Shown piece after piece: positions 41,145 through 49,874 of a stretch of 64,000 bases of DNA; the stretch's first letter is position 1, and the number at the start of each line of letters is the position of its first letter. The translations under genes and the position numbers were made by a program. Origin of the DNA: Neorhizobium huautlense (lineage in GTDB: Bacteria > Pseudomonadota > Alphaproteobacteria > Rhizobiales > Rhizobiaceae). The notes below the pieces were generated by a model. It saw only the letters and a program-made list of their open reading frames with translations, made no database searches and was not told the DNA's origin. The DNA lies in NCBI RefSeq assembly GCF_030811685.1, contig NZ_JAUSRF010000005.1, positions 1 through 64,000 of the forward strand. The letters are read 5' to 3'.

Positions 41145-41606
41145 ATGAAAACGATTATCGCTGCCGCAATGACTTTCTCCTTGATGGGCACCGCCGCCTA
41201 CGCTCAGCAGCCTGCAGCTCCTGCAGCTCCTGCAGCATCCGGCGCTGACGCCGCGATTGTCGGCCCGGGCATCGCTATGGGCAAGGCAGCCACCATGCCG
41301 CTCAAATATGTCGAGATCCAAGACACCGATCTCGTGACCTCGAAGCTCGTCGGTATCAATATCTACAACAAGGCCAACGAAGAGATCGGCGAGATCTCTG
41401 ACGTCGTGATCGGTAACGGCAAGTCGGTTATCGGTGTCGTCGCAAGCGTCGGAGGTTTCCTTGGCCTTGGCAGCAGCTATGTGGTGATCGATCCCGCTTC
41501 TCTGGCGATTGCAGACGATAACGGCACCTGGAAGGCCTATGTCGATACGAACAAGGAAGACCTCTCGGCCGCACCGAAATTCGATTACGACAAGATGAAG
41601 AAGTAA
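41145..41606 (+). CDS. Exported PRC-barrel domain protein
   Basis: A 153-residue protein. A signal peptide (MKTIIAAAMTFSLMGTAAYA, cleavage before QQ) is followed by a short Ala/Pro linker made of CCTGCAGCT repeats, then a PRC-barrel fold (LVTSKLVGINIYNKANEEIG; EISDVVIGNGKSVIGVVASV; SSYVVIDPASLAI). I chose the ATG at 41145 because GAGGAAA precedes it and it fits the signal peptide; an in-frame ATG 21 bases upstream does not. Exported PRC-barrel proteins are common in rhizobial stress regulons. The partner is unknown. Confidence 0.85.
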   Translation: MKTIIAAAMTFSLMGTAAYAQQPAAPAAPAASGADAAIVGPGIAMGKAATMPLKYVEIQDTDLVTSKLVGINIYNKANEEIGEISDVVIGNGKSVIGVVASVGGFLGLGSSYVVIDPASLAIADDNGTWKAYVDTNKEDLSAAPKFDYDKMKK

Positions 41607-42031
41607 GATTTATCGAGACTGTTTTTGCCGGCTACCACGGATGTACTGGGGCTGGCTGAAATATGCGCGAGGGCCGGGCGAGAGATCGTCGCGGCCCTTC
41701 AACGTACCGGGATATATGTCAGTCTGCGATGAGCACTGCCTTCGAGGGTATGTCGCAGCGGACAGGTAAAGGTGCTCGCCTGGCATTTCGTTGCCCGCAG
41801 CGAGAAATCGGAAAAACCGCTGCGTTCACCATCTCCGTCATGTCCGATTGGCACGCTGCGGACCCTCTCGACAACCTACCGCCGCCAGCATCGTTCCGTA
41901 AAAAATTTCTGACGGTCATCGAAAACGGACGCAACTCGAGAAGGCCGCGTTGATTTTCGGGCTCGCGATCCGGCTGGCTGGCACCTCCCAGCCATGGAGC
42001 CCGCGTTTTGGCAGCCCCTTCAAATTGCGCC
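41607..42031. other. Intergenic stretch without a supported gene
   Basis: Frames on both strands are short, without ribosome sites or known features. AGGGCCG and CGGCCCT near 41672-41698 could form a weak stem after the PRC-barrel gene, but no T-run follows. Confidence 0.45.
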
Positions 42032-42277
42032 TTATCGAGCCGCCCGTTCAACCAGCAGCCGACGCCATCTTTCGATATATCCAACAACATATCGCTGGTT
42101 AATCCCAGATGCCGACATCTGAGCTTCGAGCACTCGCAGGTCAAAGCTGTCCAGTGGCGTGTCTGCGGGGAAGACCTTTAATGCGTATTTGAAAGTGTCT
42201 TCCCAACTGCGTTGCATCGAGACGGTTTCGTCGAGAAGGTGAGGGCGATAGCTTTCAATGAGTTCACCTAGGGTCAT
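42032..42277 (-). CDS. Small protein resembling a recombinase core-binding (SAM-like) domain
   Basis: An 81-residue protein starting MTLGELIESYRPHLLDETVS, with helices spaced like the N-terminal core-binding domain of tyrosine recombinases (MQRSWEDTFKYALKVFPADT; NQRYVVGYIERWRRLLVERA). No catalytic domain follows, so it is either a stand-alone protein or a truncated integrase. It starts 9 bases after the SDR gene's stop and is probably co-transcribed with it. Function unknown. Confidence 0.5.
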   Translation of the reverse strand: MTLGELIESYRPHLLDETVSMQRSWEDTFKYALKVFPADTPLDSFDLRVLEAQMSASGINQRYVVGYIERWRRLLVERAAR

Positions 42278-42286
42278 GCCTGCCGC

Positions 42287-43000
42287 CTACCATTCGATCT
42301 CGCTTCCATCATAGGCAATGTAACGTCCGGTCTCGGTCAATCCGTCAACTGCTTTCAGGATCGATGCGGCTGCTTCGTCTGCGCTGACGGTAGCATGCCT
42401 GCCTGAATATGGGTTTGATAACGATGTGCGGACGGTGCCGGGATGCACTGCAGCGATGACTGCGCGAGGATGCGTGCGTGAAATCTCAATGGACGCCGTC
42501 TTCACGACCTGATTGAGCGCGGCCTTGGATGACCGATATGAAATCCAGCCGCCCAAGCGGTTATCACCGATCGATCCAACGCGCGCTGAAAGAAAGAATG
42601 CGACTGACCGCGCTTGCTTGTCCAGCAGGGGCAGGAAGTGTTTCGCGACAAGTGCAGGACCGATTGCATTCACCCGAAATTGCTTGAGCATGATTTCGGG
42701 ATCTATCTCCCGAAGGGCCTTTTCTGGCCCACGATCACCCACAGTCAGGACACCGGTTGCGCAAACCAGGAGATGTATGGGTTTGCCTGACAGGCGTTCA
42801 GCGGCCGCCGAGATTTTTGTCTCATCCAGAAGATCGAAACTGTCTTGGCTGCGAGACAGGCCATTGAGGTCGCCGATGTTGGGATGAGTTTTGAGACGAT
42901 CGAAGATTGACGATCCGATCCCGCCGCTTGCACCGATCACGACGGCGTTGAAGCCGTGCTGTAATGACTGCGGAATGGGTGTTGTAAAATCAATGCTCAT
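42287..43000 (-). CDS. SDR-family oxidoreductase (C-factor-like)
   Basis: A 237-residue short-chain dehydrogenase: cofactor site AVVIGASGGIGSSIFDRL, active-site Ser in FFLSARVGSIGDN and Tyr-x3-Lys in WISYRSSKAALNQVVKTASI. The end (GLTETGRYIAYDGSEIEW) is typical of the CsgA/C-factor-like SDR group. The substrate cannot be read from sequence. A small gene of unknown role follows in the same transcript. Confidence 0.83.
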   Translation of the reverse strand: MSIDFTTPIPQSLQHGFNAVVIGASGGIGSSIFDRLKTHPNIGDLNGLSRSQDSFDLLDETKISAAAERLSGKPIHLLVCATGVLTVGDRGPEKALREIDPEIMLKQFRVNAIGPALVAKHFLPLLDKQARSVAFFLSARVGSIGDNRLGGWISYRSSKAALNQVVKTASIEISRTHPRAVIAAVHPGTVRTSLSNPYSGRHATVSADEAAASILKAVDGLTETGRYIAYDGSEIEW

Positions 43001-43130
43001 AAGGTCCCCAGATTACAGGCACATCTGCCGTTGTGATAGGCCGGCCGGTCGACGTCTTGGGGGCGGTAGCTTGATGCCGAGAAGAGTGGTGGTCCCTTAG
43101 CATAGGGTTGGTCTGTTGCGACGAACGGCC

Positions 43131-43376
43131 TCAGCCGTCGTCAGCGACATCCGTTTCCGGTCGATCACCGCCTTCGACATGCCGTGTCTGCCAACGACCG
43201 TCAGCCAGTTGAAACTGGATTTCGACATTGTCGCCACCGATCTGCTGGCGCTGTGCTGCGTCGTTCGCGGCTGCAAGCGCAGCTTCATGGGACGGGAACG
43301 GTTCGGACCAGACGTCATCAACCCTGTACGCAAAGCCTCCATCGTGTTCTGCCACGTGATATGTCACATTCGCCAT
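43131..43376 (-). CDS. DUF2188-like small protein
   Basis: An 81-residue protein: MANVTYHVAEHDGGFAYRVD, then WSEPFPSHEAALAAANDAAQ. This matches the DUF2188 arrangement of a beta hairpin, a helix and a short strand (VEIQFQLADGRWQTRH). I chose the ATG at the complement of 43374-43376 because GGAGATTACG precedes it; a longer frame crosses the promoter. It is divergent from 43545-43997, and both have their own EcfG-like promoter in the shared 168-base gap. Confidence 0.75.
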   Translation of the reverse strand: MANVTYHVAEHDGGFAYRVDDVWSEPFPSHEAALAAANDAAQRQQIGGDNVEIQFQLADGRWQTRHVEGGDRPETDVADDG

Positions 43377-43401
43377 CGTAATCTCCTTGGTGGTGATGAC
43401 G

Positions 43402-43426
43402 AACGTTGCCGCGCGTCGCCGGTTCC
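43402..43426 (-). promoter_or_regulatory. EcfG-type promoter for the DUF2188-like gene
   Basis: On the minus strand GGAAC (43426-43422), 16 bases, then CGTT (43405-43402): an exact match to the full consensus, 26 bases before the start codon. Confidence 0.7.
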
Positions 43427-43483
43427 GTTGACGTTGCAACAAGCGGTTTTCAAAAAGATCGCTGCCCGGCCGATAGGTCGGTG

Positions 43484-43508
43484 GGAACACCTTTTGCCGC
43501 GGTCGGTT
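43484..43508 (+). promoter_or_regulatory. EcfG-type promoter for the 43545 gene
   Basis: GGAAC (43484-43488), 17 bases, then GTT (43506-43508), 37 bases before the start codon. Paired back-to-back with the minus-strand site at 43402-43426. Confidence 0.62.
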
Positions 43509-43544
43509 CTGCCACATGGCAAACGTCATTGAGAGGAGATTACG

Positions 43545-43997
43545 ATGTCTAATGCGACGCAAAGCGGCGGCGTTTCCCACGCCAACACTGGTACGACCGC
43601 GACAAATTTCGGCGGTTCGGTCGAAAGTCGAGCACAGCGGGGAGATGCCGCACGTCTGGAAGCTCAAGGCAAGGCCAGCGAGGTTCTCAACGTCTATCGC
43701 CTTGAACCGACAGCGGCTCCTTCCGATCCGCGCTGGGACAATTCGCCTTCAATGGGCGTCGTCACGGTCGCGGCGCGTACCGCAGGCGATGCCAGGATCG
43801 TCGCAACTGGGCTGGAACTGGATTTTCAAGAAATCGATTCTGCTCCCGCTGACGATGTCACGGCGAGAAATGCCAGCGCCTTCCGGGATGAAAAACTTTA
43901 CACCGTGATCGAGCTGGAGAATGGACGGGTTGATCTGACACGCGGCGTCCTCGACGGGGAGACTGTCGTTGACCTGATCAAGCCGACACAGCTTTGA
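43545..43997 (+). CDS. Hypothetical protein, stress-promoter associated
   Basis: A 150-residue protein with a low-complexity N-terminus (Ser/Thr/Gly, about 1-30) and a folded-looking rest (ARLEAQGKASEVLNVYRLEP; DEKLYTVIELENGRVDLTRG). No signal peptide or membrane segment. No family recognised with confidence. It has a strong ribosome site (GAGAGGAG) and the EcfG-like promoter, and is followed 38 bases later by a DUF6894 gene, probably in the same transcript. Confidence 0.7.
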   Translation: MSNATQSGGVSHANTGTTATNFGGSVESRAQRGDAARLEAQGKASEVLNVYRLEPTAAPSDPRWDNSPSMGVVTVAARTAGDARIVATGLELDFQEIDSAPADDVTARNASAFRDEKLYTVIELENGRVDLTRGVLDGETVVDLIKPTQL

Positions 43998-44034
43998 GCG
44001 GCAAGTGCCCCGAAAATCCGGTAAGATGGCCTGA

Positions 44035-44271
44035 ATGACAAGATACTTTTTCAATATTCAAAGACATGACGTTCTGGAGGAAGATCCCGACGGTGCGGAA
44101 TTCGAAACTTTACAACAAGCTATTCACGAAGCGGTCCTGGCAGCGAGAGAACTTCTTGCGGAGAAAGTCAGGCACGGCGATATCGTCGACGGTGACGCTT
44201 TCAAGATCACCACGGCAGACGGCGAGGTTGTTCACAGCCTGCCGTTGAAATCAGTGCTACGACTTGAATGA
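44035..44271 (+). CDS. DUF6894 small protein
   Basis: A 78-residue protein with the typical opening MTRYFFNIQRHDVLEEDPDG, a central helix with AVLAARELLAEKV, and a C-terminal beta strand (FKITTADGEVVHSLPLKSV). Such proteins are common in Rhizobiales and Methylobacterium and lack an assigned function. It probably shares the EcfG-driven transcript of the preceding gene. It is convergent with the Crp/Fnr gene, with 8 bases between stops. Confidence 0.75.
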   Translation: MTRYFFNIQRHDVLEEDPDGAEFETLQQAIHEAVLAARELLAEKVRHGDIVDGDAFKITTADGEVVHSLPLKSVLRLE

Positions 44272-44279
44272 TCGAGTAG

Positions 44280-44984
44280 CTAGAACAGGTCTGCCATGAG
44301 GCGGCGGTATTCCGCCTCAGGACGGCCGTAAGAGTCGTGACCAAACTCTTCAAGGCCCGCCCGATTGCGCATCGTGATAAGACCGCGCTCGGATTTTATG
44401 AAACCATTGCCCTCCAGAATATGGAGAGCGGTCGTGACGCTAGGCCGCCTCACGGCCAACATACGCGCAAGAAAGTCATGTGTTATGGCGATCTCGTCGC
44501 CAATCACGCGATCGTCGCACATGAGAAGCCAGCGGGCCAATCGCTCGTTGACGTCATGAACTGCATTCGACACGGCGGTATAAGCGACCTGGACGGCAAA
44601 TGTCTCGATCGCACGTACCATGACGAGGGCGAAATGCCGATTGTTCTGCATCGTTGAGCGGAAGCTTTCATAGCTTACACGATGCCCCTCAGCGTCGACC
44701 TGAACCACGATGTCATACGAACTGAGTTCCGAGCCCACAGCGGCGGAGCTCGGGATATAGCCCTCATAGCCGAAAATGCCCACCTCGGCAGAATGCCCTC
44801 CCGGCGTGCGGGCAAATACGGACCCGATTCCGTCGGACAGAAAATATATGTGTTCAACAGGATTGCCCGTGGAGGCCAGTACTTCTCCACGAGGGAGGGT
44901 GACATGCTCAAGCTGCGAAGCAATCGAATTGAGGTCACCGCCCGGTAGAGCATTCAGCAGCTTGTTTCGAGTGCGAATAGACAT
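44280..44984 (-). CDS. Crp/Fnr-family transcriptional regulator
   Basis: A 234-residue regulator. An N-terminal cyclic-nucleotide-binding-fold domain spans about residues 10-130 (RGEVLASTGNPVEHIYFLSD; VGIFGYEGYIPSSAAVGSEL). A C-terminal winged helix follows (ITHDFLARMLAVRRPSVTTA; LHILEGNGFIKSERGLITMR). The N-terminal Fnr iron-sulphur cysteines are absent, so it does not sense oxygen in the Fnr manner. The ALVMVRAIETFAVQVAYTAV helix links the domains. An EcfG-like promoter lies just upstream, so it may act as a second-tier stress regulator. Confidence 0.87.
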   Translation of the reverse strand: MSIRTRNKLLNALPGGDLNSIASQLEHVTLPRGEVLASTGNPVEHIYFLSDGIGSVFARTPGGHSAEVGIFGYEGYIPSSAAVGSELSSYDIVVQVDAEGHRVSYESFRSTMQNNRHFALVMVRAIETFAVQVAYTAVSNAVHDVNERLARWLLMCDDRVIGDEIAITHDFLARMLAVRRPSVTTALHILEGNGFIKSERGLITMRNRAGLEEFGHDSYGRPEAEYRRLMADLF

Positions 44985-45008
44985 TGTGTAGGTCTCCGTT
45001 GCCGGGTC

Positions 45009-45033
45009 AACCCACGGTCGGCATCACAGTTCC
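45009..45033 (-). promoter_or_regulatory. EcfG-type promoter for the Crp/Fnr regulator
   Basis: On the minus strand GGAAC (45033-45029), 17 bases, then GTT (45011-45009), 25 bases before the regulator's start codon. Confidence 0.6.
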
Positions 45034-45116
45034 ACTGAAGGTGATGAGGCGGAGTCGATTGCCTACGAGATTTTGAGTAGAAGGCGCGTGGCGCAGGTAC
45101 CGAAAAGGTTGGAAAC

Positions 45117-45749
45117 ATGAAACTTCTCGCAGTCTGCATTGGCCGCCCGGAAAAGCTTGCAGGCAAATCCTACAAGACCGGCATCAACAAGATCAGTGTC
45201 AAAACGTCCGTGATGATCGATCGGGAGGGACTGGTGGGGGATGCCGTTTGCAACGGCAAGTATCATGGCGGCCCGGAACAGGCCGTTCTCCTTGAAGGAT
45301 CCCTGACCATCGACTGGTGGTCGGAACGGCTCGGGCGGGTTCTGACACCCGGCACATTTGGCGAAAACCTGGTGATAGAGGGACTCGACAATCGCGATGT
45401 CGCTGCCGGTGACCGTTTTGTCATCGGTCATGGCCTAGAACTGCAGGCAACCTCCGCCCGCACGCCCTGTGGCACGCTGGCCGCCCGCATGGGTGATCCC
45501 TCGATCGTGAAGACCTATCGGCAGGCAATGCGTCCAAGCATCTATTGCCGCGTACTCATACCCGGAATGGCTTGTGCGGGAGAGGTGGTCCAGCACATCC
45601 GGCACGACGGCGCCGGCGTGCCTATCCCGGAAATGCTGGAAAAATTCGGAAAGCGGCTCACCGAGGCCGACACTCTTCGTTTTCTGGAAGCTCCGATCCA
45701 CGCCGATATGCGCGCAGCCATCCTTGACGGCAAACCGGCAAGGTTCTGA
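45117..45749 (+). CDS. MOSC-domain protein (YiiM-like)
   Basis: A 210-residue MOSC protein: DREGLVGDAVCNGKYHGGPE followed by QAVLLEG, then TFGENLVIEGL and TSARTPCGTLAARMG, which contains the conserved Cys (ARTPCGTLA). C-terminal residues RRL-type are replaced by EKFGKRLTEADTLRFLEAPI. MOSC proteins bind or transfer sulphurated molybdenum-cofactor or reduce N-hydroxylated substrates with it. Location one gene before a molybdenum hydroxylase operon makes a cofactor-related role plausible. Confidence 0.83.
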   Translation: MKLLAVCIGRPEKLAGKSYKTGINKISVKTSVMIDREGLVGDAVCNGKYHGGPEQAVLLEGSLTIDWWSERLGRVLTPGTFGENLVIEGLDNRDVAAGDRFVIGHGLELQATSARTPCGTLAARMGDPSIVKTYRQAMRPSIYCRVLIPGMACAGEVVQHIRHDGAGVPIPEMLEKFGKRLTEADTLRFLEAPIHADMRAAILDGKPARF

Positions 45750-46205
45750 ACGGCAAGACCTCGTTCATCGCCACGACTGGACCAATCGGAGCATCCGTAT
45801 CGGGGGCACGATGTCCGTTCTGATGCAGATGAAGCGCTCATCTTGTTGATCCTGGCGGCCAAGACGTCGATCGCGAACTGCTTGCTGATCATCGCCATCT
45901 TCGTGCCAAGGAAAGGCGCCTTCATCATCGCGTTTTCCGCATATCTCGTCACAAGCAGGATCGGCAGGCCAACACCGTACGCTGCGCTGCAGGATGATGG
46001 TTCCGTTATCTTGGTAGCGCCTCCCTTGGCCCCAAGGTTTGCGCTGCTCAATGGGAATGTGAAGCGTTCATAGATCGTTCGGAGTTCAAGAAACCCGATC
46101 CGCCTGGAACTTTCACCTCAACACCTGCTTATCCCTTCAGCCGCAACCATCGCGGCATGCGGAGCCGTTACCAGTCCCGTGACGGCATAATCGGTGGGGA
46201 ACAAA
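45750..46205. other. Intergenic stretch without a supported gene
   Basis: Two moderate frames exist here (45843-46073 plus; one on the minus strand that runs back into the MOSC gene). Neither has a family signature or ribosome site. It holds the promoter region of the molybdenum hydroxylase operon, not recognised in detail. Confidence 0.45.
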
Positions 46206-46724
46206 ATGAACTACAAAACCGAGGTCTCATTCACGGTAAACGGCGAAGAGCAATTGCTGAATGTCGACAACCGAACGACGCTTCTCGACGCGTTGCGGGA
46301 GCATCTTCATTTGACCGGCACCAAGAAGGGCTGCGACCACGGACAGTGTGGCGCCTGCACGGTTCTTGTCGATGGCCGACGCATCAATGCCTGTCTGACG
46401 CTGGCCGTCATGCATGAAGGCGACAATATCACCACGATCGAAGGACTGGGCGCGCCGGGCGATCTGCACCCGATGCAGGCGGCATTCGTCAAACATGACG
46501 GCTTCCAGTGCGGTTACTGCACGCCCGGGCAGATCTGTTCCTCCGTGGCGGTGCTGGAGGAGATCAAGGCCAACATTCCCAGCCACGCCACATCGGATCT
46601 GACCCAACAGACAAAAGTTTCGGACGCGGAAATTCGCGAACGCATGAGCGGCAATCTCTGTCGATGCGGGGCGTATTCCAACATTCTAGACGCCATTGTC
46701 GAGGTCGCGGAGGCACGCCCATGA
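46206..46724 (+). CDS. Molybdenum hydroxylase, 2Fe-2S subunit (PaoA/YagT-like)
   Basis: A 172-residue iron-sulphur subunit. The plant-ferredoxin-type cluster ligands are [20 protein letters not shown] with the following Cys, and the second cluster ligands are [14 protein letters not shown] and [14 protein letters not shown]. It passes electrons from the molybdenum centre to the FAD subunit. E. coli PaoA has a Tat signal, but this protein begins [20 protein letters not shown] with none, so the enzyme is probably cytosolic. I preferred ATG 46206 (GGGG site upstream) over a GTG 12 bases earlier. It overlaps the next gene by ATGA. Confidence 0.92.
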   Translation: MNYKTEVSFTVNGEEQLLNVDNRTTLLDALREHLHLTGTKKGCDHGQCGACTVLVDGRRINACLTLAVMHEGDNITTIEGLGAPGDLHPMQAAFVKHDGFQCGYCTPGQICSSVAVLEEIKANIPSHATSDLTQQTKVSDAEIRERMSGNLCRCGAYSNILDAIVEVAEARP

Positions 46725-47671
46725 AAGCCTTCACCTATGAACGCGCCTCGACAGCAGAGGCAGCAGCGCAGGCCGCCGCCAAAAATCCCGGCGCCAAATT
46801 TATCGCCGGCGGTACCAACCTTCTCGATTTGATGAAGCTCGAGATCGAGACACCGCAGCATCTCATCGATGTCAACGGCACCGGCCTCGACAAGATTGAG
46901 GCGATACCTGAGGGCGGACTGCGGATCGGAGCGATGGTGCGCAATACCGATCTGGCCGCAAACGAAACCGTCCGGCGCGATTACGGGCTTCTGTCGCGCG
47001 CGCTCGTGGCCGGCGCTTCTGGCCAGCTTCGCAACAAGGCGACCACCGCCGGCAATCTGTTGCAACGGACGCGATGTCCCTACTTCTACGACCCGAACCA
47101 GCCCTGCAACAAGAGGCAGGCGGGATCCGGCTGCTCTGCCATCGGCGGCGTAACCCGTCAGCTTGGCGTGATCGGCACGAGCGAAGCCTGCATTGCCACG
47201 CATCCGAGCGACATGGCTGTTGCCATGCGGGCGCTCGATGCCGAGGTCGAAACGGTGAAAAGCGATGGTTCGACGCGATCGATACCGATGGCCGATTTCC
47301 ACCGTCTGCCGGGTGATACGCCGCATATCGAGACGGTACTTGAAGATGGCGAATTTATCACGGCCGTCGTTTTGCCGAAGCCAGTCGGTGGAAAACAGAT
47401 CTACCGAAAGGTGCGAGATCGGGCATCCTATGCCTTTGCGCTTGTTTCCGTTGCGGCGGTTATCCAGCCCGACGGGCGGGGGCGTGTCGCCGTGGGTGGC
47501 GTGGCGCCAAAACCATGGCGCATGGAGGCGGCAGAAGCCGAACTGGCGAAAGGTGCGAGAGCAACGTCCGGCATTTTGCTCGAGGGCGCTCGTCCCACCG
47601 ACGATAACCGGTTCAAGATCGATCTGGTCGAGCGCACGCTCGGTGCCGTGATCGCAGAAGCAAGGGGGTAA
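46721..47671 (+). CDS. Molybdenum hydroxylase, FAD subunit with PaoB-type cysteine insert
   Basis: A 316-residue FAD-binding subunit. N-terminal FAD loop [20 protein letters not shown], second FAD site [17 protein letters not shown], and a cysteine-rich insert ([20 protein letters not shown], then CSAIGG) that in PaoB binds an extra 4Fe-4S cluster. A CO_deh_flav_C domain follows ([20 protein letters not shown]). The insert places the enzyme with the PaoABC/YagRST aldehyde oxidoreductases rather than with xanthine dehydrogenase proper. Coupled to the small subunit by ATGA. Confidence 0.9.
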   Translation: MKAFTYERASTAEAAAQAAAKNPGAKFIAGGTNLLDLMKLEIETPQHLIDVNGTGLDKIEAIPEGGLRIGAMVRNTDLAANETVRRDYGLLSRALVAGASGQLRNKATTAGNLLQRTRCPYFYDPNQPCNKRQAGSGCSAIGGVTRQLGVIGTSEACIATHPSDMAVAMRALDAEVETVKSDGSTRSIPMADFHRLPGDTPHIETVLEDGEFITAVVLPKPVGGKQIYRKVRDRASYAFALVSVAAVIQPDGRGRVAVGGVAPKPWRMEAAEAELAKGARATSGILLEGARPTDDNRFKIDLVERTLGAVIAEARG

Positions 47672-47675
47672 GGCC

Positions 47676-49874
47676 ATGCAGTTCGACACACCGGCAACCA
47701 CCAATCCGATCGATCGGATGAAGGTCGTGGGCAAACCGATCCACCGCATCGATGGGCAATCAAAAACCACCGGCCGCGCCAAATATGCCTATGAGTGGCA
47801 TGACGCGGATATCGCCTATGCCTATGGCTATCCCGTCGGCTCCGCCATTGCCAAGGGCCGCATCACGTCGATGGATACGTCGGCCGCCAAGGCGGCACCC
47901 GGCGTTTTGGCGGTCGTGACAACGCTTGACGTTGGGGACCTGAAGAAAGGACAGTTCAACACAGCAAGCCTTTTTGGCGGATCACAGATCCAGCATTACC
48001 ATCAGGCGATCGCTGTGGTTGTCGCCGAAACGTTCGAACAGGCCCGATCCGCAGCGTCTCTGATCAAGGTCGATTATGCCGAGGAACAGGGCGTTTTCGA
48101 TCTCGAAGTCGCTGCCGAAAAGGCCGTCAAACCGGATGAATCGCAACAACCGGACAGCGCTGCCGGTGATTTCGATGCTGCTTTCCGCGCAGCACCGGTG
48201 ACTCTCGACGCGCGATACGCCACGCCGGATCAATCGCATGCAATGATGGAACCGCACGCATCGATCGCCGCCTGGAATGGTGACGAGGTGACATTGTGGA
48301 CATCGAGCCAGATGATCGACTGGTGGCGCGGTGATTTTGCGCAGACGCTCGGCATCGACAAGGAGAAGGTGCATCTGATGTCGCCATTCATCGGTGGCGG
48401 GTTCGGCGGAAAACTGTTCCTGCGTGTCGATGCTGTTCTGGCGGCCTTTGGAGCGAAGGCCTGCGGGTGTCCCGTCAAGGTAGCTCTGCCGCGTCCATTC
48501 ATTGCAAACAACACGACCCATCGCCCGGCGACGCTGCAGCGTATCCGCATCGGCGCTGAGCGGGATGGAAAAATCACCGCCATCGGCCACGAAAGTTGGT
48601 CGGGCAACTTGCCGGACGGCTCGCTGGAAACCGCGGTCATGCAGACCCGGCTTCTCTATGCCGGAGAAAACCGCATGACCGCGATGCGGCTTGCAGCTCT
48701 CGATCTGCCCGAGGGCAACGCCATGCGTGCGCCGGGTGAAGCGCCCGGATTGATGGCACTGGAAATCGCCATCGACGAAATGGCGGAAAAGCTTGGGATC
48801 GACCCGATTGAGTTCCGCATCATCAACGACACGCAGGTCGATCCGGAAAATCCTGAACGACCATTTTCGCACCGTGATCTGATCGGCTGTCTCAAGCTCG
48901 GTGCCGAACGTTTCGGGTGGGATGCACGCAAGGCGCCAGCCGCGCGTCGCGAAGGAAACTGGATGATCGGCGTCGGTGTGGCCGCCGCATTCCGCAACAA
49001 CCTTGTTCTGCCATCCGGTGCGCGTGTGCGGCTGGGCAGCGACGGGATCGTGACCGTCGAAACCGACATGACCGATATCGGAACCGGCAGTTACACGATC
49101 ATTGCCCAGACGGCTGCTGAAATGATGGGCGTTAATATCGACAAGGTTGCGGTGCAGTTGGGCGATTCCCGCTTCCCCGTCTCCGCCGGTTCAGGCGGCC
49201 AGTTCGGCGCCAATTCCTCGACATCTGGTGTTTATGCGGCCTGCATCAAGCTGCGGGAAGCCGTCGCTCGAAAACTCGGTTTCAATTCTGCTGACGTGGT
49301 TTTCGAGGACGGCAATGTCCGTTCCGGCAACAGGACTGTGCCACTGGCGGAAGCCGCAGGCGCGGACGGTCTCGTCGGCGAGGATACGATGACCTGGGGC
49401 GATCTGACCGAGACCCATCAGCAATCGACTTTTGGTGGGCATTTTGTCGAAGTCGGCGTGGATGTTGCAACGGGCGAGACCCGCATCCGCCGCATGCTCG
49501 CCGTTTGTGCTGCCGGTCGTATCCTCAACCCGATCACGGCGCGCAGCCAGATGATCGGCGCGATGACGATGGGCGCTGGCGGTGCTCTATCGGAGGAACT
49601 CGCGGTCGATACCCGTCGCGGCTTTTTCGTCAATCACGATCTCGCCGGCTACGAAATCGCCGTCCATGCCGATATCCCGCATCAGGAGGTGATCTTCATG
49701 GATGAGACCGATCCCTATTCCTCGCCGATGAAGGCGAAGGGCGTGGGGGAACTTGGCCTGTGTGGCGTGGCAGCCGCGATCGCGAACGCGATCTACAATG
49801 CCACGGGCGTACGGGTGCGAGATTATCCGATCACGCTCGACAAGCTGATCGGAGGGCTGCCGGATGTTGCTTGA
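47676..49874 (+). CDS. Molybdenum hydroxylase, molybdopterin-binding subunit (PaoC/YagR-like)
   Basis: A 732-residue large subunit. Cofactor and active-site motifs: LMSPFIGGGFGGKLFLRVDA, EGNAMRAPGEAPGLMALEIA, MTDIGTGSYTIIAQTAAEMM, SGSGGQFGANSSTSGVYAAC-like stretch (about 505-524), and the catalytic Glu in KGVGELGLCGVAAAIANAIY. The enzyme would oxidise aldehydes or N-heterocycles to the acid or hydroxylated form. The length matches PaoC (732 in E. coli). The following xdhC-like gene overlaps its end by 11 bases, consistent with a maturation partner. Confidence 0.92.
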   Translation: MQFDTPATTNPIDRMKVVGKPIHRIDGQSKTTGRAKYAYEWHDADIAYAYGYPVGSAIAKGRITSMDTSAAKAAPGVLAVVTTLDVGDLKKGQFNTASLFGGSQIQHYHQAIAVVVAETFEQARSAASLIKVDYAEEQGVFDLEVAAEKAVKPDESQQPDSAAGDFDAAFRAAPVTLDARYATPDQSHAMMEPHASIAAWNGDEVTLWTSSQMIDWWRGDFAQTLGIDKEKVHLMSPFIGGGFGGKLFLRVDAVLAAFGAKACGCPVKVALPRPFIANNTTHRPATLQRIRIGAERDGKITAIGHESWSGNLPDGSLETAVMQTRLLYAGENRMTAMRLAALDLPEGNAMRAPGEAPGLMALEIAIDEMAEKLGIDPIEFRIINDTQVDPENPERPFSHRDLIGCLKLGAERFGWDARKAPAARREGNWMIGVGVAAAFRNNLVLPSGARVRLGSDGIVTVETDMTDIGTGSYTIIAQTAAEMMGVNIDKVAVQLGDSRFPVSAGSGGQFGANSSTSGVYAACIKLREAVARKLGFNSADVVFEDGNVRSGNRTVPLAEAAGADGLVGEDTMTWGDLTETHQQSTFGGHFVEVGVDVATGETRIRRMLAVCAAGRILNPITARSQMIGAMTMGAGGALSEELAVDTRRGFFVNHDLAGYEIAVHADIPHQEVIFMDETDPYSSPMKAKGVGELGLCGVAAAIANAIYNATGVRVRDYPITLDKLIGGLPDVA

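Noticed and set aside
43374..43557. Shared GGAGATTACGATG leader before two divergent genes (43376 minus, 43545 plus)
   Set aside because: It consists of a ribosome site plus start codon with a few matching bases; similarity does not extend further and needs no special explanation.
45542..46073. Frames on both strands after the MOSC gene, one with a dehydrogenase-like LGAKGGATKITEPSS stretch
   Set aside because: The minus frame runs on into the antisense of the MOSC gene and neither frame has a start with a ribosome site. The resemblance is too short to call a remnant.
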